Of a stretch of 64,000 bases of DNA, positions 23,426 through 35,102 are shown piece after piece. This DNA is from Enchytraeus crypticus (Eukaryota > Annelida > Clitellata > Enchytraeida > Enchytraeidae). The position numbers and the translations under genes are program-made. Each line of letters opens with the position of its first letter. Position 1 is the first letter of the stretch. Where the stretch lies: NCBI GenBank assembly GCA_905160935.1, contig CAJHZI010000438.1, positions 855,501 to 919,500 of the forward strand, in the 5' to 3' direction. A model generated the notes under the pieces. The model worked only from the letters and a program-made list of their open reading frames with translations. It was not told the DNA's origin and ran no database searches.

Positions 23426-23584
23426 TCCACTTCAAGCAGGATCAATTTTATATCGTTCTAAGAAAAGAATGCCGTCACCGCGTCAATTCGAAATAATAAC
23501 AGAATTTAATGAATTTGTGAAATTTAACTCGGTTTTTATCTAGAAAATCTCAGTAATGATGTCGAGTCGTGATTTAGAACCCTA

Positions 23585-23663
23585 CAGTCATGGCCAAAAA
23601 TATAGCGACAGTAGTCCTATACCTTTATAGGGCTACTGTTCCTATACCTTTTGGCCATGACTG
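23585..23663. mobile_element. Tc1/mariner-like foldback (two terminal repeats only)
   Basis: A 79-bp near-palindrome. The left arm begins CAGTCATGGCCAAAAATATA and the right arm, reverse-complemented, begins CAGTCATGGCCAAAAGGTAT. Both continue with ACAGTAG and CCTATA, with a loop of about 9 bases. CAGTCATGGCCAAAA is the widely seen terminal repeat start of Tc1-like elements. A TA precedes the left arm; the right TA is lost. No transposase remains. Confidence 0.8.
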
Positions 23664-24404
23664 GACTCCGACAGCTTGATGTTCGACAATTTATACGTTT
23701 GGCTACCTGCTTAGCCTGTAAATCTAGCAAGTTTATGCTACAATTTCACCGCAATGTAGGTTTAAGTTAAGGAATTACTGTTGTAGCTAAGCCAAGTCTG
23801 AGAGTTGGTCGCATTGTTGACTGTATGAGCGGTCTTATCTTCAGATCCATCCATTTATCATCATCCCATTAGAACTTATCTACTTTATCTCGTTTTATAC
23901 CAGGAGCATTGAAACGCTATATCAAAATCTTATCTAATATCCAATCTAGTACAGAAAAGACACAATTTAGTCTATTTTTTCAGTTATTTACCGAGTTCTT
24001 ATCTCAAAAGATGACTTTGCTCTAGATAGAGAGCATCATTGGAAACCATTTGTTGATTAAAAGGGATATAATCTTGGTTATTGGTTTAGCTTATCAACTT
24101 GTTTATCTTGCTCTGGTACAGAGCACGAAGGCTAACAGTAAGAATATATACCGTGGAACTCACACTTGGATTTACACTCTCAAGAACTATCAAATTAAGT
24201 AAAGCTAATAATATATTAATAATATATTAGACATATGCAAGTAAATCTTACCATGCAACTTTGTTTAGTTATAAGGTTTAAATATTTACAATCGTGGAAT
24301 ATATAAGTGCTATCCGTAACCTTTATTAACCGTTTCACTCATACATTGTGGACTGTTGTTTTCTTATTCCTGTAAAATGTTTGATCAGATTTAAGTGCGT
24401 ATGG

Positions 24405-24520
24405 AGTTGGTAAAACTAATGTTAACGTTAGTTTCCTCACTCGTAACAATATCTTACCGACTCGTAACAATATCTTACCGACGTCGCCACTGGCTCCATC
24501 CAGTGGCGATATCGGTAAAA
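24405..24520 (-). repeat. SINE-A copy with internal deletion and inverted end
   Basis: GGTAAAACTAATGTTAACGT, AGTTTCCTCACTCG, a duplicated AACAATATCTTACCGAC, then CGTCGCCACTGGCTCCA. The central tRNA-like part is missing. The end is followed by CCAGTGGCGATATCGGTA, an inverted repeat of the SINE head. Confidence 0.82.
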
Positions 24521-25184
24521 AAAGTGATAAATGTTTATAAAATGTTTATAAAGTGATAAATGTAATAAATAGAATTTTAAATACAAAACAGAGAGCATAT
24601 CTTTTAGTGAAGATTGTACTGTATGCTGAACTGAAATGGCTATTTAGTATCCTAACATATTTCTACTAGTAAAGCACAGTTTGTTTCTGAATTGATTAGG
24701 ATTACAAGAACTTTTCACTTTACAGGTTTTACAAATACATCACATACAAATATACTTTGCATTCATCTTCGGTTCGATACAGTACGATAGATTGGATTAA
24801 TTCTTAATGCAAGGTTGTAAAAGTTAGAAACGAAATATTTGAAAATAGCCTTTTCTCTAATTAACCTTCAATGCTAATTGCTATAATAACTCCTTCCTTT
24901 ACGTTATTTTTACACATAAATTTATTCTAAAGATTCTAGTGTGCCTGAATGGAAAATAGAATGAAATGATAGTTATCTTAACTCGTACATGCGCATAGTA
25001 GATAGGAAACTGATGTGACTATTGTTCAATGCCACAGTGAGAATACAACAGTCTAGATCACAATTGTTGTGGTATTTAAAATAACAATAAATAATTTTAT
25101 ATTTCATCTAAGTCTTGATGGTAATCAATGTCCCATTAGCTGCAAATTAAGTGTTATATGCTAATTTTGGTTAAACAGGATTGT

Positions 25185-25419
25185 TTACTCAGGGAATGGC
25201 GCCCCTGCCCAGTAAATGTTAGTCGAAGCAGAGAAAGACACAGGGGGCCCACCTCTTCGCTAGCAGAATCCCCCAATAAAAATTGTATATCAAAAAGGAA
25301 TGTTAGATGATTTAAAGATCCACTCGTATGTGGACATGAATAGTAAAACGAAAGCAAAAGAAGAGTAAAGGCGTTATATACCGTGGACACGCCAGTAGGC
25401 GGTGCTTTGAGAGAGAGAA

Positions 25420-25462
<43 letters not shown>
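25185..25462 (+). repeat. LINE-G 3' end with (GA)n tail
   Basis: AGATGATTTAAAGATCCACT, CGTATGTGGACATGAAT, GGCGTTATATACCGTGGACA, CGCCAGTAGGCGGTGC and (GA)n at about 25410-25460. The upstream segment CACAGGGGGCCCACCTC, AGCAGAATCCCCCAA is also found at 60075-60112 next to another CT/GA tract and, inverted, at about 36770. Confidence 0.82.
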
Positions 25463-25466
<4 letters not shown>

Positions 25467-26732
25467 TTATGAAAGGGCTAGTAAAACAAATGCAGATTTG
25501 GTTAAGGGCTCTCAAATAATATGCCTTCATTCCATCTAATAATTATAACCTATGTTTATTTCATTTACAGTCTTTTAAAAGGCAAATCACATATTTGCAT
25601 GCCGACGTATATTTACGCTTCATGTTGGGACATTAGACTCACCATTGCGAAACTTAGCTGAATATCTCAGCAGCCAATGCACTCTAAAATGCAAAATAAT
25701 ATCTGTGACTGACTTTTGTTTAAGCTTAACGTATCATATTTAAATTACTCTTCATGGAAAGAAGCAGATTCCAGAGGTTAGTCTAACAGATTAGAGTGGC
25801 AACTGATACTTTTTCCAAAACTCGTACTAAATACTTTATCATAAACTATTAAGCAGTGGCAGTGCCGACCCACTGTAACTCAATATCGTCTTGCAATCTG
25901 TTATATCGGATTCACACCTTTTTTTGCGATCATTCCATTAGATTTATTAGCCACATGCGCGCAAATGCCAGTCCTGTTGGCGGCGAGGCGAAACTAAGAA
26001 ATTATTAAAGGAGAGTTTGTTGTTTAACATCAAATCTACTCAAAGAAGCTTTAAAGGTCACGAAATATTGTATTTTGGTCTAAATGCGATAATTAAAAGC
26101 TAACATCAACAAAGTAAACGAGAAAGTTCGACGTTCTGCTGTAAACTCGGGAATTCTGCTTGTCAATCGGAGAGCTTTACACACCACTTTTTCATCATCT
26201 CATTTTGCATATATCGCACACTCCAAATTTACTCAAATATTTCATCTTTCTGAATGATGAAATTGATGATGCCAACAAATATATTAAAGAATTATTCTCT
26301 TATAATTCACTAAATATTTTTGTTTTAATGTTTTCTAATTTCTTGGATGCCAGAATGCACAGAATTGAATATTTTGTATTTGAAAGCGAACATATTATTG
26401 AATCAATAAGCACGTAGTAATTTCTAAGTAACATTCAAAACAGTCAGTGCTGAAAATAGTTGGAAATCATTGAATGATTATCATTATAAGTGCGAAGAAT
26501 GTATGTGGTAATACGCAAAAATATCCTCTAGCTGCATATTTAAAAATATCCTTTAAATTATATTTAAAATTACGTATTTAGAATTATAAATTTTGAGCTT
26601 TGTTGGAACAACCGCAGTGATAATATTAAAACAAGAGGTCACAAATTCTCGCTATATTTAACGCTATTAAATCTGGAACTAGACTATAAATAAATTATAT
26701 TGTTGCATCATATTTTCCCAAGCTATAGGCTA

Positions 26733-26890
26733 CATGAGGTATGGATAAGGCAGAGACTTTATGAAGAGATTAACTTGTTGATCTAAGGAGTGCTCTTATG
26801 GAGCGAGAAAACAGACTTTGAATATGAATATGTACCTTGAACCTGCCACTTGGCAGTGCACTGAAGAAGAAGAAGAAGAAGAAGAAGAAG
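26733..26890 (+). repeat. Rep-S copy with (GAA)n tail
   Basis: GGTATGGATAAGGCAGAGAC, TTGTTGATCTAAGGAGTGCT, CTTATGGAGCG, GAATATGTACCTTGAACCTG, then the hairpin CTGCCACTTGGCAG, GTGCACTGAAG and (GAA)n. Nearly identical in layout to 52560-52765. Confidence 0.88.
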
Positions 26891-27211
26891 TAGAAGAGAA
26901 GATATTATCACAAAAATGAGTCAATAGTAATTAAAGTGTTAGCAATGTTTGAAATATGGAATGAACTTACTGAGGCACAGTGCCTGGGTTTACAAGCAGT
27001 ACAGACGGTGAACACTAAGATTACTGGTTATTGTAAAAAAATTATTATATCGTATGCCGAACATTTCTTACCCTGTATAGGCTTATTCAGTATCTTCAAA
27101 CGGAATTAAATATATTAGTTTTAAATTCCTTCAATTTTGGACAACTGATTTAGAAAAAGTATTGTTAAATAATAAAGTGAGTATATAGTACAGAAAATTT
27201 ATTAAACCAAC

Positions 27212-27658
27212 CGGTAGCTGCCCCAGATTGACTGAGATGACTCAACTGCCCATTTGAAAATGTGTGACGACGCTTCTGACAAATCTCTGCCCAAATCTTA
27301 CAATTGGGGGCGAGTTGGGGGTCCATGGGCGCAGAGACCCCTTCCCTTTCATCGTCCTCGGAGGCTGGAATGGTGCGGCATTCCAGGCAGCTGACTCTGT
27401 GAATATACGCATCCAGTTCTTGACTTGTCAACTTTCTGCTAATGCTTTCCATGTCCTTAGATTTTCGTCCTGCATTTTCCAGATTCTCTCGAATCTTCCG
27501 CAAGTTGTCCATCCTCCACTCCAGTTCAGTGAGCCGTTGACCGGATGACTCCAGGTCCAGCGAGGTTGGGGCTAAAGCGGGGTTAGGCCAGGGATACATT
27601 GGGTGCCCCCACGGTGGAATAGTTGCAGTAGTCATGGATTGTCTAGGATGCTTGGAGT
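27212..27658 (-). CDS. MRTF: MRTF exon: coiled coil and Cys-rich segment
   Basis: Acceptor TTATTTCACCACAG|AC, in phase 1. The likely donor is ACCG|GTTGGT in phase 1; it is weak but is the only one in the right phase before the frame stops. It encodes SKHPRQSMTTATIPPWGHPM, a Pro-rich start, then a predicted helix with heptads (QRLTELEWRMDNLRKIRENL, RKLTSQELDAYIHRV), then SCLECRTIPAS and NCKIWAEICQKRRH. The Cys/His spacing (CxxC, later CxxxxxxC and H) could bind metal, but I know no such domain in MRTFs. Assignment to MRTF rests on phase agreement with both neighbours. Confidence 0.72.
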
Positions 27659-28945
27659 CTGTGGTGAAATAAATAGTGAAAAGTTACGAATAGTAATAAA
27701 TAGCAGCGAATGGATAAAAATCTTAGATTAATTTTTATAATGACGTAAGTTTTCTGAAAAAAATTATTCTTAAAAAATGTAGATAGGTAGGTTGTAGTTT
27801 CTGTTTAACGTCAAGGTTCAGAAGCAAAGGGCTTCTCTTCAAGACCAGTCGACACACTCGAGCTTCCGTCACAAAGATTAAGGTAACGGTATTACTAAAA
27901 ATGGAATATGTGGTTGACTTTATATTCAGACAGAAAATAAAAATATAAAGTTCATACAATCCTATTTCTTCCAGTCTAATCTCTAGTGTTTAGACGTTAT
28001 GAGTCGTGGAAAACTCAAAATGGCTGAGCGCGAATGACAAGATATGACTTCTCTTTACTATCGGATATTGTATTACTAGAAACAAAGGGTTCCATTGCAT
28101 ACTGCTTGTCAAACATGAATGGATGCTAAAGCAGAGTTGAATGGATGCAAAAGCCTCAGTCAGCGAGCCAACTTTCAAAAGTTGTGCTTTTTAATCACAT
28201 ACATGTATCTATCAATGTTTTATTATGTGTGAGAGTTTTACATCAGTTGTAAATTATTAAATCAATAAGAGAACCAAGTACAACTGATTTTAACTTTCAA
28301 AATTCATCAATAAATTGTCAGTTAATGATAAGTCTAGTTTTTTGTAGCTTTTACAATTATGTCATATTACAATTTTATTTGTAAGAAAAGCAGTAGGAAC
28401 GCTTTTTATTTTTCTCCTTTCTATTATTTTTAAAATTCCACTCAATACTTATTTACTGAAATGTAACCTTTCTCTACTATTTTTCTAAGAAAACGACTTA
28501 ACGATCGCCTGTCTGATATACGATAAGATTTTTCTCTATGAGCGATATTAGCAGAACAGATAAACATTCACTGCGCCGCAAATCCCAGCCTATTACGTTA
28601 TACGTTGCTTATCGTCAGTGTATACATTATGTGAGACACTTTGTAATTCAAGGCTGGGATAGGATGATAGGTAAGCAATTTGTCTGCCGAACTCTACGGC
28701 GGTTAAACTGATACGCATGAAAAAGATTCTAGTAAAGAAATGAAATATTATGCAAAGCGAATCTCTGGCATTCCGCTTGCACAATGATCCGTGGTTTACT
28801 GTACTCTTATAAAATTCTGACCTACTTGATTAGTGCCTGTCAAACTGTCAACGCTTTATTTAAAATGAATAATACACTAGAAAGTAAAGTCTTTCTCTCT
28901 CTTTCTCATCTTTAACTTTATCCCTCTCTCTCTCTCTCTCTCCAG

Positions 28946-29022
28946 AATTTCTCCTTTTTGCTCACCGGCTTGAATTTGTCTCAGTAGTGCTAGATGTTGT
29001 CATGGTCGACAGCAGCACTCTA
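28946..29022 (+). repeat. Rep-C 3' end
   Basis: TTTTTGCTCACCGGCTTGAA, TTTGTCTCAGTAGTGCT, AGATGTTGTCATGGTCGACA, GCAGCACTCTAATC. The hairpin arms AGTGCT/AGCACT and TTGTC/GACAG are intact. Preceded by a (CT)n tract. Confidence 0.75.
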
Positions 29023-29036
29023 ATCCTGCGTAAAAA

Positions 29037-29408
29037 TCATGAAGTCGCCGTTCACTTGACGATGCTACAGCTGACAGTCGTTTGTTGTCAAACAATACAT
29101 TGAACACAATGATAAATACAGGAAAAATATATAATATTCCTTAAATTGACATTTGTATTGGTATTTACCATGTAGAAGCTGATTATAACATACGACTGCA
29201 AAGCATGTTACCATTTACTATCTTCTAATAAGAAGTACATTAAAACGATTATTTTTTGCTTTTAAGATCAAACTCTTAGGATCGACAACACAAAAACGGC
29301 ATTTGTGTGTCAACAAACTGCGTCCGGCCTTCACCTCCTAGTGTCTGTTGACTTATTTCCTATTGGCTATACTGTTCAACCTTGACAATGAATAGTCACA
29401 CTTTTACG
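29037..29408. repeat. Direct repeat, copy 1 of a ~380-bp element
   Basis: From TCATGAAGTCGCCGTTCACT to GACAATGAATAGTCACACTT this segment matches 30097-30482 with roughly 85-90% identity by eye and a few small indels. Inside, CAGTCGTTTGTTGTCAAAC near the left and GTGTCAACAAACTGCG near the right are inverted relative to each other, as in a MITE. Confidence 0.85.
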
Positions 29409-30096
29409 TAGATATTGCGCATTGGCCATATCTTGCGTTCAAATAACGCTGTTCTATGCACATATTCCTATATTAATTCTTCTATTTCGCTCACACTCAT
29501 GGATACTCTGCTCTCCCTGTGAGCATCATCAATAATGTAGGTATGACATTGTTTATCACATTCTCTAGGCGGACGTCATCACTGACTCATCTAAGTTTAT
29601 TGACTCTCAGGTTGTCCAACAGGCACACTTTACTAATCTGTCTTCCCGGGCTCCTAGGCGAGTTCTAGTGCTCAGTAGCAGATGGGCAGTTTAATTGGTC
29701 AGCTAATGAACTGCAGATAAGTTCCAAGAAGCCTGCAAGCCTACGCAAATAGTTCCACCTGTTTCCATGCATCTTCATTAAACGTCTCCATATGTAACAA
29801 TATAATAGCAACAATAAAGCTCGTTCATCACAGCATCAAGCACTCTGCTTTCGACGTCAATTCAATAAGGCGGATAGATTATTATGTGTACATGCACAAA
29901 TTTAATTCACTCAAACGCGAGCAGCAATAAGATATATATGTATTATTATGTATGCTACTCAATTCAAACCACTCTACGCAATTATTTAAATTAGCTTCTG
30001 TTGAGTGAAATTAAGAATTATGAGCAGAAAATATGTCATGAACCATCCAACCGAATGTGATTCTCTAAATGTTTTTGTAAATATCCTTCATAAAGG

Positions 30097-30482
30097 TCAT
30101 GAAGTCACCGTTCACGTGACGACGCTACAGCTGACAGTCGTTTGTTGACAAACAATCCATTGAACACAATGATAAATACGAGAAAAATTATAAAATGTTT
30201 CTTAAATGACATTTAGGCCCCCTATATTGGTATTTACTACGTAGAAGCTGATGGTTATATACGGCTTCAAAGCATTTTACCATTTCTTATCTTCTAATAA
30301 GAAAGAAACACATTGAAAACAATTATTTTGTGCTTTTAAGATCAAATTGCAAGGATTGACAATACAAAAACAGCATTTGTGTGTCAACAAACTGCGCCCG
30401 GCCTTCACCTTCTATTGTCAGTTTATTTATTTCCTATTGGCTATATCGTTCAACCTTGACAATGAATCGTTACACTTCTACG
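30097..30482. repeat. Direct repeat, copy 2 of a ~380-bp element
   Basis: Begins TCATGAAGTCACCGTTCACG, ends AATGAATCGTTACACTTCTA. The internal inverted motifs GTCGTTTGTTGACAAAC and GTGTGTCAACAAACTGCG are better kept than in copy 1. The copies are separated by 688 bp of unrelated sequence. No target duplication was recognised. Confidence 0.85.
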
Positions 30483-31244
30483 AGCAATTCTTATCGCTTA
30501 ATAATTGAAATAAAAAGGCAAATAAAAGTATAAACTTCAAAAGACTTAATTAAAGTAGGTATAGTGTTGTCATTCGTGGCAACTTTGATTTTCATTAAGT
30601 TTATAATTCACTAGAGAACCGAATAAATGTAAATAGCTTATAAAAAAGAAGTAAACTTTAAAATTGTACAGTGTCCACCATGCTGCCTCCATGACTGAAT
30701 CACTACTAAACTGACATTAGTGTCAACTTTTCTTTGGCCAACCAAAGAATCTGGGAAATTTCAAATTGCTACTGGGTAATCTGAAGTCTTCGGGCACGTA
30801 TGAATAATGTAAACTTCAATCTGAAAGCTATAACTAACGTTAAATCATTATGAACTTTATAATTTCTAAAGCTGCTGAGTAAATCTCTACATACACATTC
30901 AGTAATGTTAAAAATGTCAACATAGGCAAGCTATCTCTCATATCATTTACGACATGGAAGCTTCTGGCGCAATAAAAATAAACGAGCCTCTGCTGGCAAT
31001 TAAAAGCAGCCAGTTCGCCACGTGTGGTTAGAATACCATACACCACCACCCATTGGTACCTCATCCACTCTAATTCACTTCACCTTGACTTTATTTTTAA
31101 ATCCCATCTTTAAGAATTCTTCCGGATCTAAATCCGTCGTCTTTATCGCTCGTTACGACAATGATAAAGTTTATTAACACGCCTCCACTTTCACATTCCA
31201 GTCGTTTCCGGGCCTGGAGAGTGCAAGAAATAAATAATATACAT

Positions 31245-31282
31245 CGAATGAAGAAACTGACGTTAACTTTAGCTTTACCAAA
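31245..31282 (+). repeat. SINE-A 3' end fragment
   Basis: TCGAATGAAGAAACTGACGT and TAACTTTAGCTTTACCA, the last ~35 bases of SINE-A. Confidence 0.7.
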
Positions 31283-31580
31283 TAATATACACGGCTTAAT
31301 ATTGTGAACTGTGATAAACCATTGTGTTCTTAGGCAATAAATGAATAGGTCCTCGAGACTACTTTTCATGCTTCGGATGGCGGTGAATTTTCTTCAATAA
31401 TAAGCCTACCAAAGTGAAGGTTAACTCAGACTAGCTAAATACACGATTAACCTTCAAGGTCCAAATACCCATAAGCGTCCAGGATGCTATAGAGATACTA
31501 CTACATATAGGCATATAGGCACCGACCAAACTGTGACAACCTTTATACGGTACTTCTGAAGTTTACATCATAGCGGTACA

Positions 31581-31625
31581 CTGCAGTGGACTGCATATAC
31601 ATTTTGTATATGCAGTCAACTGCAG
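31581..31625. repeat. Perfect-arm palindrome (hairpin)
   Basis: Arms CTGCAGTGGACTGCATATAC(A) and (T)GTATATGCAGTCAACTGCAG pair with one mismatch around a 3-base loop. Related words (GTATCTCTATTTTGTACAC, GTATCGCTATTTTGTATAC) repeat just to the right at 31626-31668. Confidence 0.85.
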
Positions 31626-32065
31626 CGTATCTCTATTTTGTACACAACGTATCGCTATTTTGTATACCTGAACCTCTATGTTATGCTCTGATATAAATTA
31701 AAGACATGTGGAGAATTGAACAGGAAGTTCAGTGGAGAAGTTGTAATAAAGCTGGCAACAACTTCTCAAAGTGATCATCACGTGACTGTAACCTGAATGT
31801 ATAATGCTGAAATGTATCGCTATGGCAGTGCAAGATTCGTATATAAAGTACTGAGAGAAAAAAACAAAATACATGTACATGTATGTACGAAAAGGAAACA
31901 ATATTGAAGTAATATGCGTTACACGCGTATAGTGTGATTTGTTACATTTTCCAAGGGTACTGTTCGGGTTGGGCCCCGGGGGGGGGGGTCCAAGATAAAT
32001 ACATGATATATCATATAAAATAATACTACAGTTTGTATATGCACATTATGTACATACATGTATGA

Positions 32066-32096
<31 letters not shown>

Positions 32097-32584
32097 CTGC
32101 TTAAAATGTGAAGAAATATATGCAAATAATTTACAATATACATGTATATACATGTATACACATGTATACATATATTACACATGTATATATTATATATTAA
32201 GTAGTAATACACATGTATAACATTTTGTAAACATTACTCTCTACAACAACGATTCACACAGCTGATTGTCCATTAAGAGTCTCTCAAGCACGTGCATTGA
32301 GCAGCTTTCATTGTTTCTATTTAATTAATCTCCACTTGATTGATATCTGCTCTCAGGTCTAATTAATACTACCAGCTGCTCACTAGCATTGAACTTTAGT
32401 CCACTTTCCGTTTTGCTTGACTGCTTTAAAATCATCTTGATCAGATCCAATTCCAGGATATGAAACTCTCCCCCTCTCTTCTAGTAGCTCCTTACTATTA
32501 TAACATGTATATATTGAGTGATTTGTTAGACTAATTACATGCTCGGTTGATTGATTTATTGCCCAGGGACTGATGTATCGTTAA

Positions 32585-32921
32585 TTGATTTATTGATTTT
32601 ATCGAATGGTATATTCATTGATTTATTGATTTTATCGAATGGTATATTCATTTATTTATTGATTTTATCGAATGGTATATTCATTGATTTATTGATTTTA
32701 TCGAATGATATATTCATTGATTTATTGATTTTATCGAATGGTATATTCATTGATTTATTGATTTTATCGAATGATATATTCATTTATTTATTGATTTTAT
32801 CGAATGATATATTCATTGATTTATTGATTTTATCGAATGATATATTCATTGATTTATTGATTTTATCGAATGATATATTCAGTGATTTATTGATTTTATC
32901 GAATGGTATAGTCATTGAACA
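32585..32921. repeat. 33-bp minisatellite
   Basis: About ten units of ATTGATTTATTGATTTTATC plus GAATGGTATATTC. Because 33 is divisible by 3 the array stays open as LILSNGIFIDL repeats, but there is no start context, splice signal or family, so I treat it as noncoding. Confidence 0.93.
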
Positions 32922-32923
32922 TT

Positions 32924-33022
32924 CCTACCTACATTGTTAACTGCTAACATTCCTACCTACATTGTTAACTGCTAACATTCCTACCTACATTGTTAACTGC
33001 TAACATTCCTACCATTGTTAAC
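32924..33022. repeat. 28-bp minisatellite
   Basis: About 3.5 units of AACATTCCTACCTACATTGT plus TAACTGCT, directly after the 33-bp array. Confidence 0.92.
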
Positions 33023-33724
33023 TGTCAATACTAATTGATTTATGTAATTAAAATTTATTAGCGTTTCATTATCTTATTTAGCAGTTAAAAATAAAGCATT
33101 AATTGTTGTAGTTTAAAACTAAACTTAATTCAATGCAAAGGGTAACAGTTGTATCATGTTTTCTACTCTATATCTGAGGAACAGAAATTCACTCGGTGTC
33201 TAATTCTTTATAACTTGCCAAAACAGAAAGTAGAATTTAAAAACAGTGGCGACATTAACTTTAGAAGAGAATTCGTTCAGTTATCTAACATGTAAATGCT
33301 ACTTCTGTCCTGAAAACCTTTACGAGACCACTTACACACTTAAAACAATCACAACCAAACTCCGTACAATATATCTATTCAGCGTTTGTCAGCGATAACG
33401 TAGCCAAGACAGAAATTCAAACATATTATCACGTTGAAAGAGGTACCCGTGCATTTGAAGTCATGTTGTGATGATGATACGTATGTTAAATAATTGATTG
33501 ATTGAAGGAATGAATAACTATTTGTGCTTCTGATCATAAAATGAATAGATGAATAGATGCCGAATTGAGGGTTTTCCAAGCCTGATATCTGGTTTACAAT
33601 AGAAATTTAAGTATTGAACCCTCTAACGGTTTGTTGGGTAGATTTAGACGATTCTAAAATAATCTTTTAGTAGACTGAGTTATGTATGTATGCTCAGTTT
33701 TATCGATGGATCGTCTTTTTCAAC

Positions 33725-33947
33725 TCCTTTTATTTGGATTGATTTTCTGGATTTTAAATTTTGCACCTATTTTGGATCTTGTGGCTTTTTGCTCGTCGGC
33801 TTCGATTTTATCCAATAGTGCTGAATGTTGTCTTTGACGACAGTATCACTTCAATTGTTATTTTTGTTGTTGCTGCTACTGCTGCTGATGTTGTTATTGT
33901 TGTTGTTGTGGTTGCTGTTGTTGTTGTTGTTGTTGAAGTGTAGTTGA
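33725..33947 (+). repeat. Rep-C copy with (TTG)n tail
   Basis: GATTTTCTGGATTTTAAATT, TTGCACCTATTTTGGATC, TTTTTGCTCGTCGGCTTCGA, AATAGTGCTGAATGTTGTC, TTTGACGACAGTATCACTTC, then a (TTG/CTG)n tract at about 33860-33940. The best example of hairpin plus trinucleotide tail. Confidence 0.82.
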
Positions 33948-34284
33948 TGATATCATAATAACACAAGGCTACTCCAGCATTCATTAACTGTCCATTACTC
34001 ATCGTTTGCACCTCAGATATTGTTTAGACTTTAAGGCATGAGGAACGCAAGAAAATAAGTCAACCTAAAAGATGGAACGGACTGCCAATGAACCGATAAT
34101 AAACAAGAACGTTTACGCATCACTTAAAGCATACACAAGCAGACATTAACCGATCACTTAGCACAAACATGCAAGACGTGCATTAATGTGCATTGGATAC
34201 TTCACACAGCATCGGGTCATTAAATATGACCTGATTCTGTGTTATAAAGGTAGAGGGTTCTAGGTGCTTGGCATGTACATATAT

Positions 34285-34565
34285 ATATACACCTACATCT
34301 ACACATAAAAACACAAACTAACACATAGATCTACACATAGAAACACTAACTTATACATACATCTACACATAGAAACACAAACTTACACATAGATCTACAA
34401 ATAGAAACACAAACTTACTCATACATCTACACATAGAAACACAAAACTAGCACAAACATCTACACATAGAAGCACAAACTAACACATACATCTGCACATA
34501 GAAACACAAACTTACACATGAATCTACTTATAGAAACCCGAACTTACACATACATGTAGACTAGA
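34285..34565. repeat. 32-bp minisatellite
   Basis: About eight units of ACATCTACACATAGAAACAC plus AAACTTACACAT, with increasing drift toward the right end. Confidence 0.88.
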
Positions 34566-35024
34566 AAAGAGACAAACATACTAACTCGCATACATACAGA
34601 CACAATGGAGCACACACTGATATCTGCATAGTGAATATACAGACTGGTATTTGATCCAAAGCACTCATTCTACTCGTATTCTGCTATCAAGTACCTCCAA
34701 GAGCGCAACATTGATCAACTTTTATAATCCTTTTTGTATATTTTGTTTTATCAAATTTCTATAAAAATACATAAAATTTTAGTATTATGACTTTTAAACA
34801 GATTTCTAAACTGACTTTACTTTCTTGCAGGCTAACCTTTGAAACAGTGAGCATAAACATGTGCAGTTGCCGATTGGTTTATTTCTATATTCTGACGATT
34901 AAACAACGACACGAAACTGTAATCCCCGTAAATTAATTAGATGAGAAATTATATCTGTCAATTGCATTTACACGCACACACTCTAAGCGCACATACACAT
35001 ATATTATAGGCCTACACAAACACA

Positions 35025-35038
35025 GGTACACACACACA

Positions 35039-35069
<31 letters not shown>

Positions 35070-35102
35070 CACCACCACCATCACCACCACCACACACACA
35101 CA
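35025..35102. repeat. (CA)n / (CAC)n microsatellite
   Basis: CA dinucleotides flank a short run of CAC and CAT trinucleotides. Confidence 0.95.

Larger units (their letters stand above)
21869..27211. other. MRTF intron, 5.3 kb
   Basis: Contains a GATT/AATC tract (21885-22120), LINE-G and SINE-A copies, a Tc1/mariner-like foldback, and a Rep-S copy with a (GAA)n tail, listed separately. A short tRNA-like box A motif, TTGGCCGAATGGCTAGAGCG, at about 23101-23120 has no matching box B at the right distance. The frame at 26160-26417 is AT-rich and shows no family. Confidence 0.7.

Noticed and set aside
23585-23663. Hairpin as a microRNA precursor
   Set aside because: The arms match the Tc1-like terminal repeat, so a transposon foldback explains it better.
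29037-30482. Reading the two ~380-bp direct repeats as the LTRs of a small element
   Set aside because: Ends are not TG...CA, no primer-binding site follows the first copy, and no flanking duplication is visible.
32551-32940. 129-residue open frame of LILSNGIFIDL repeats
   Set aside because: It is a 33-bp minisatellite whose period is divisible by three; no splice signals, start context or family.
34285-34565. Regular 32-bp repeats resembling a CRISPR array
   Set aside because: Units are head-to-tail without unique spacers, in eukaryotic intron DNA; a minisatellite.
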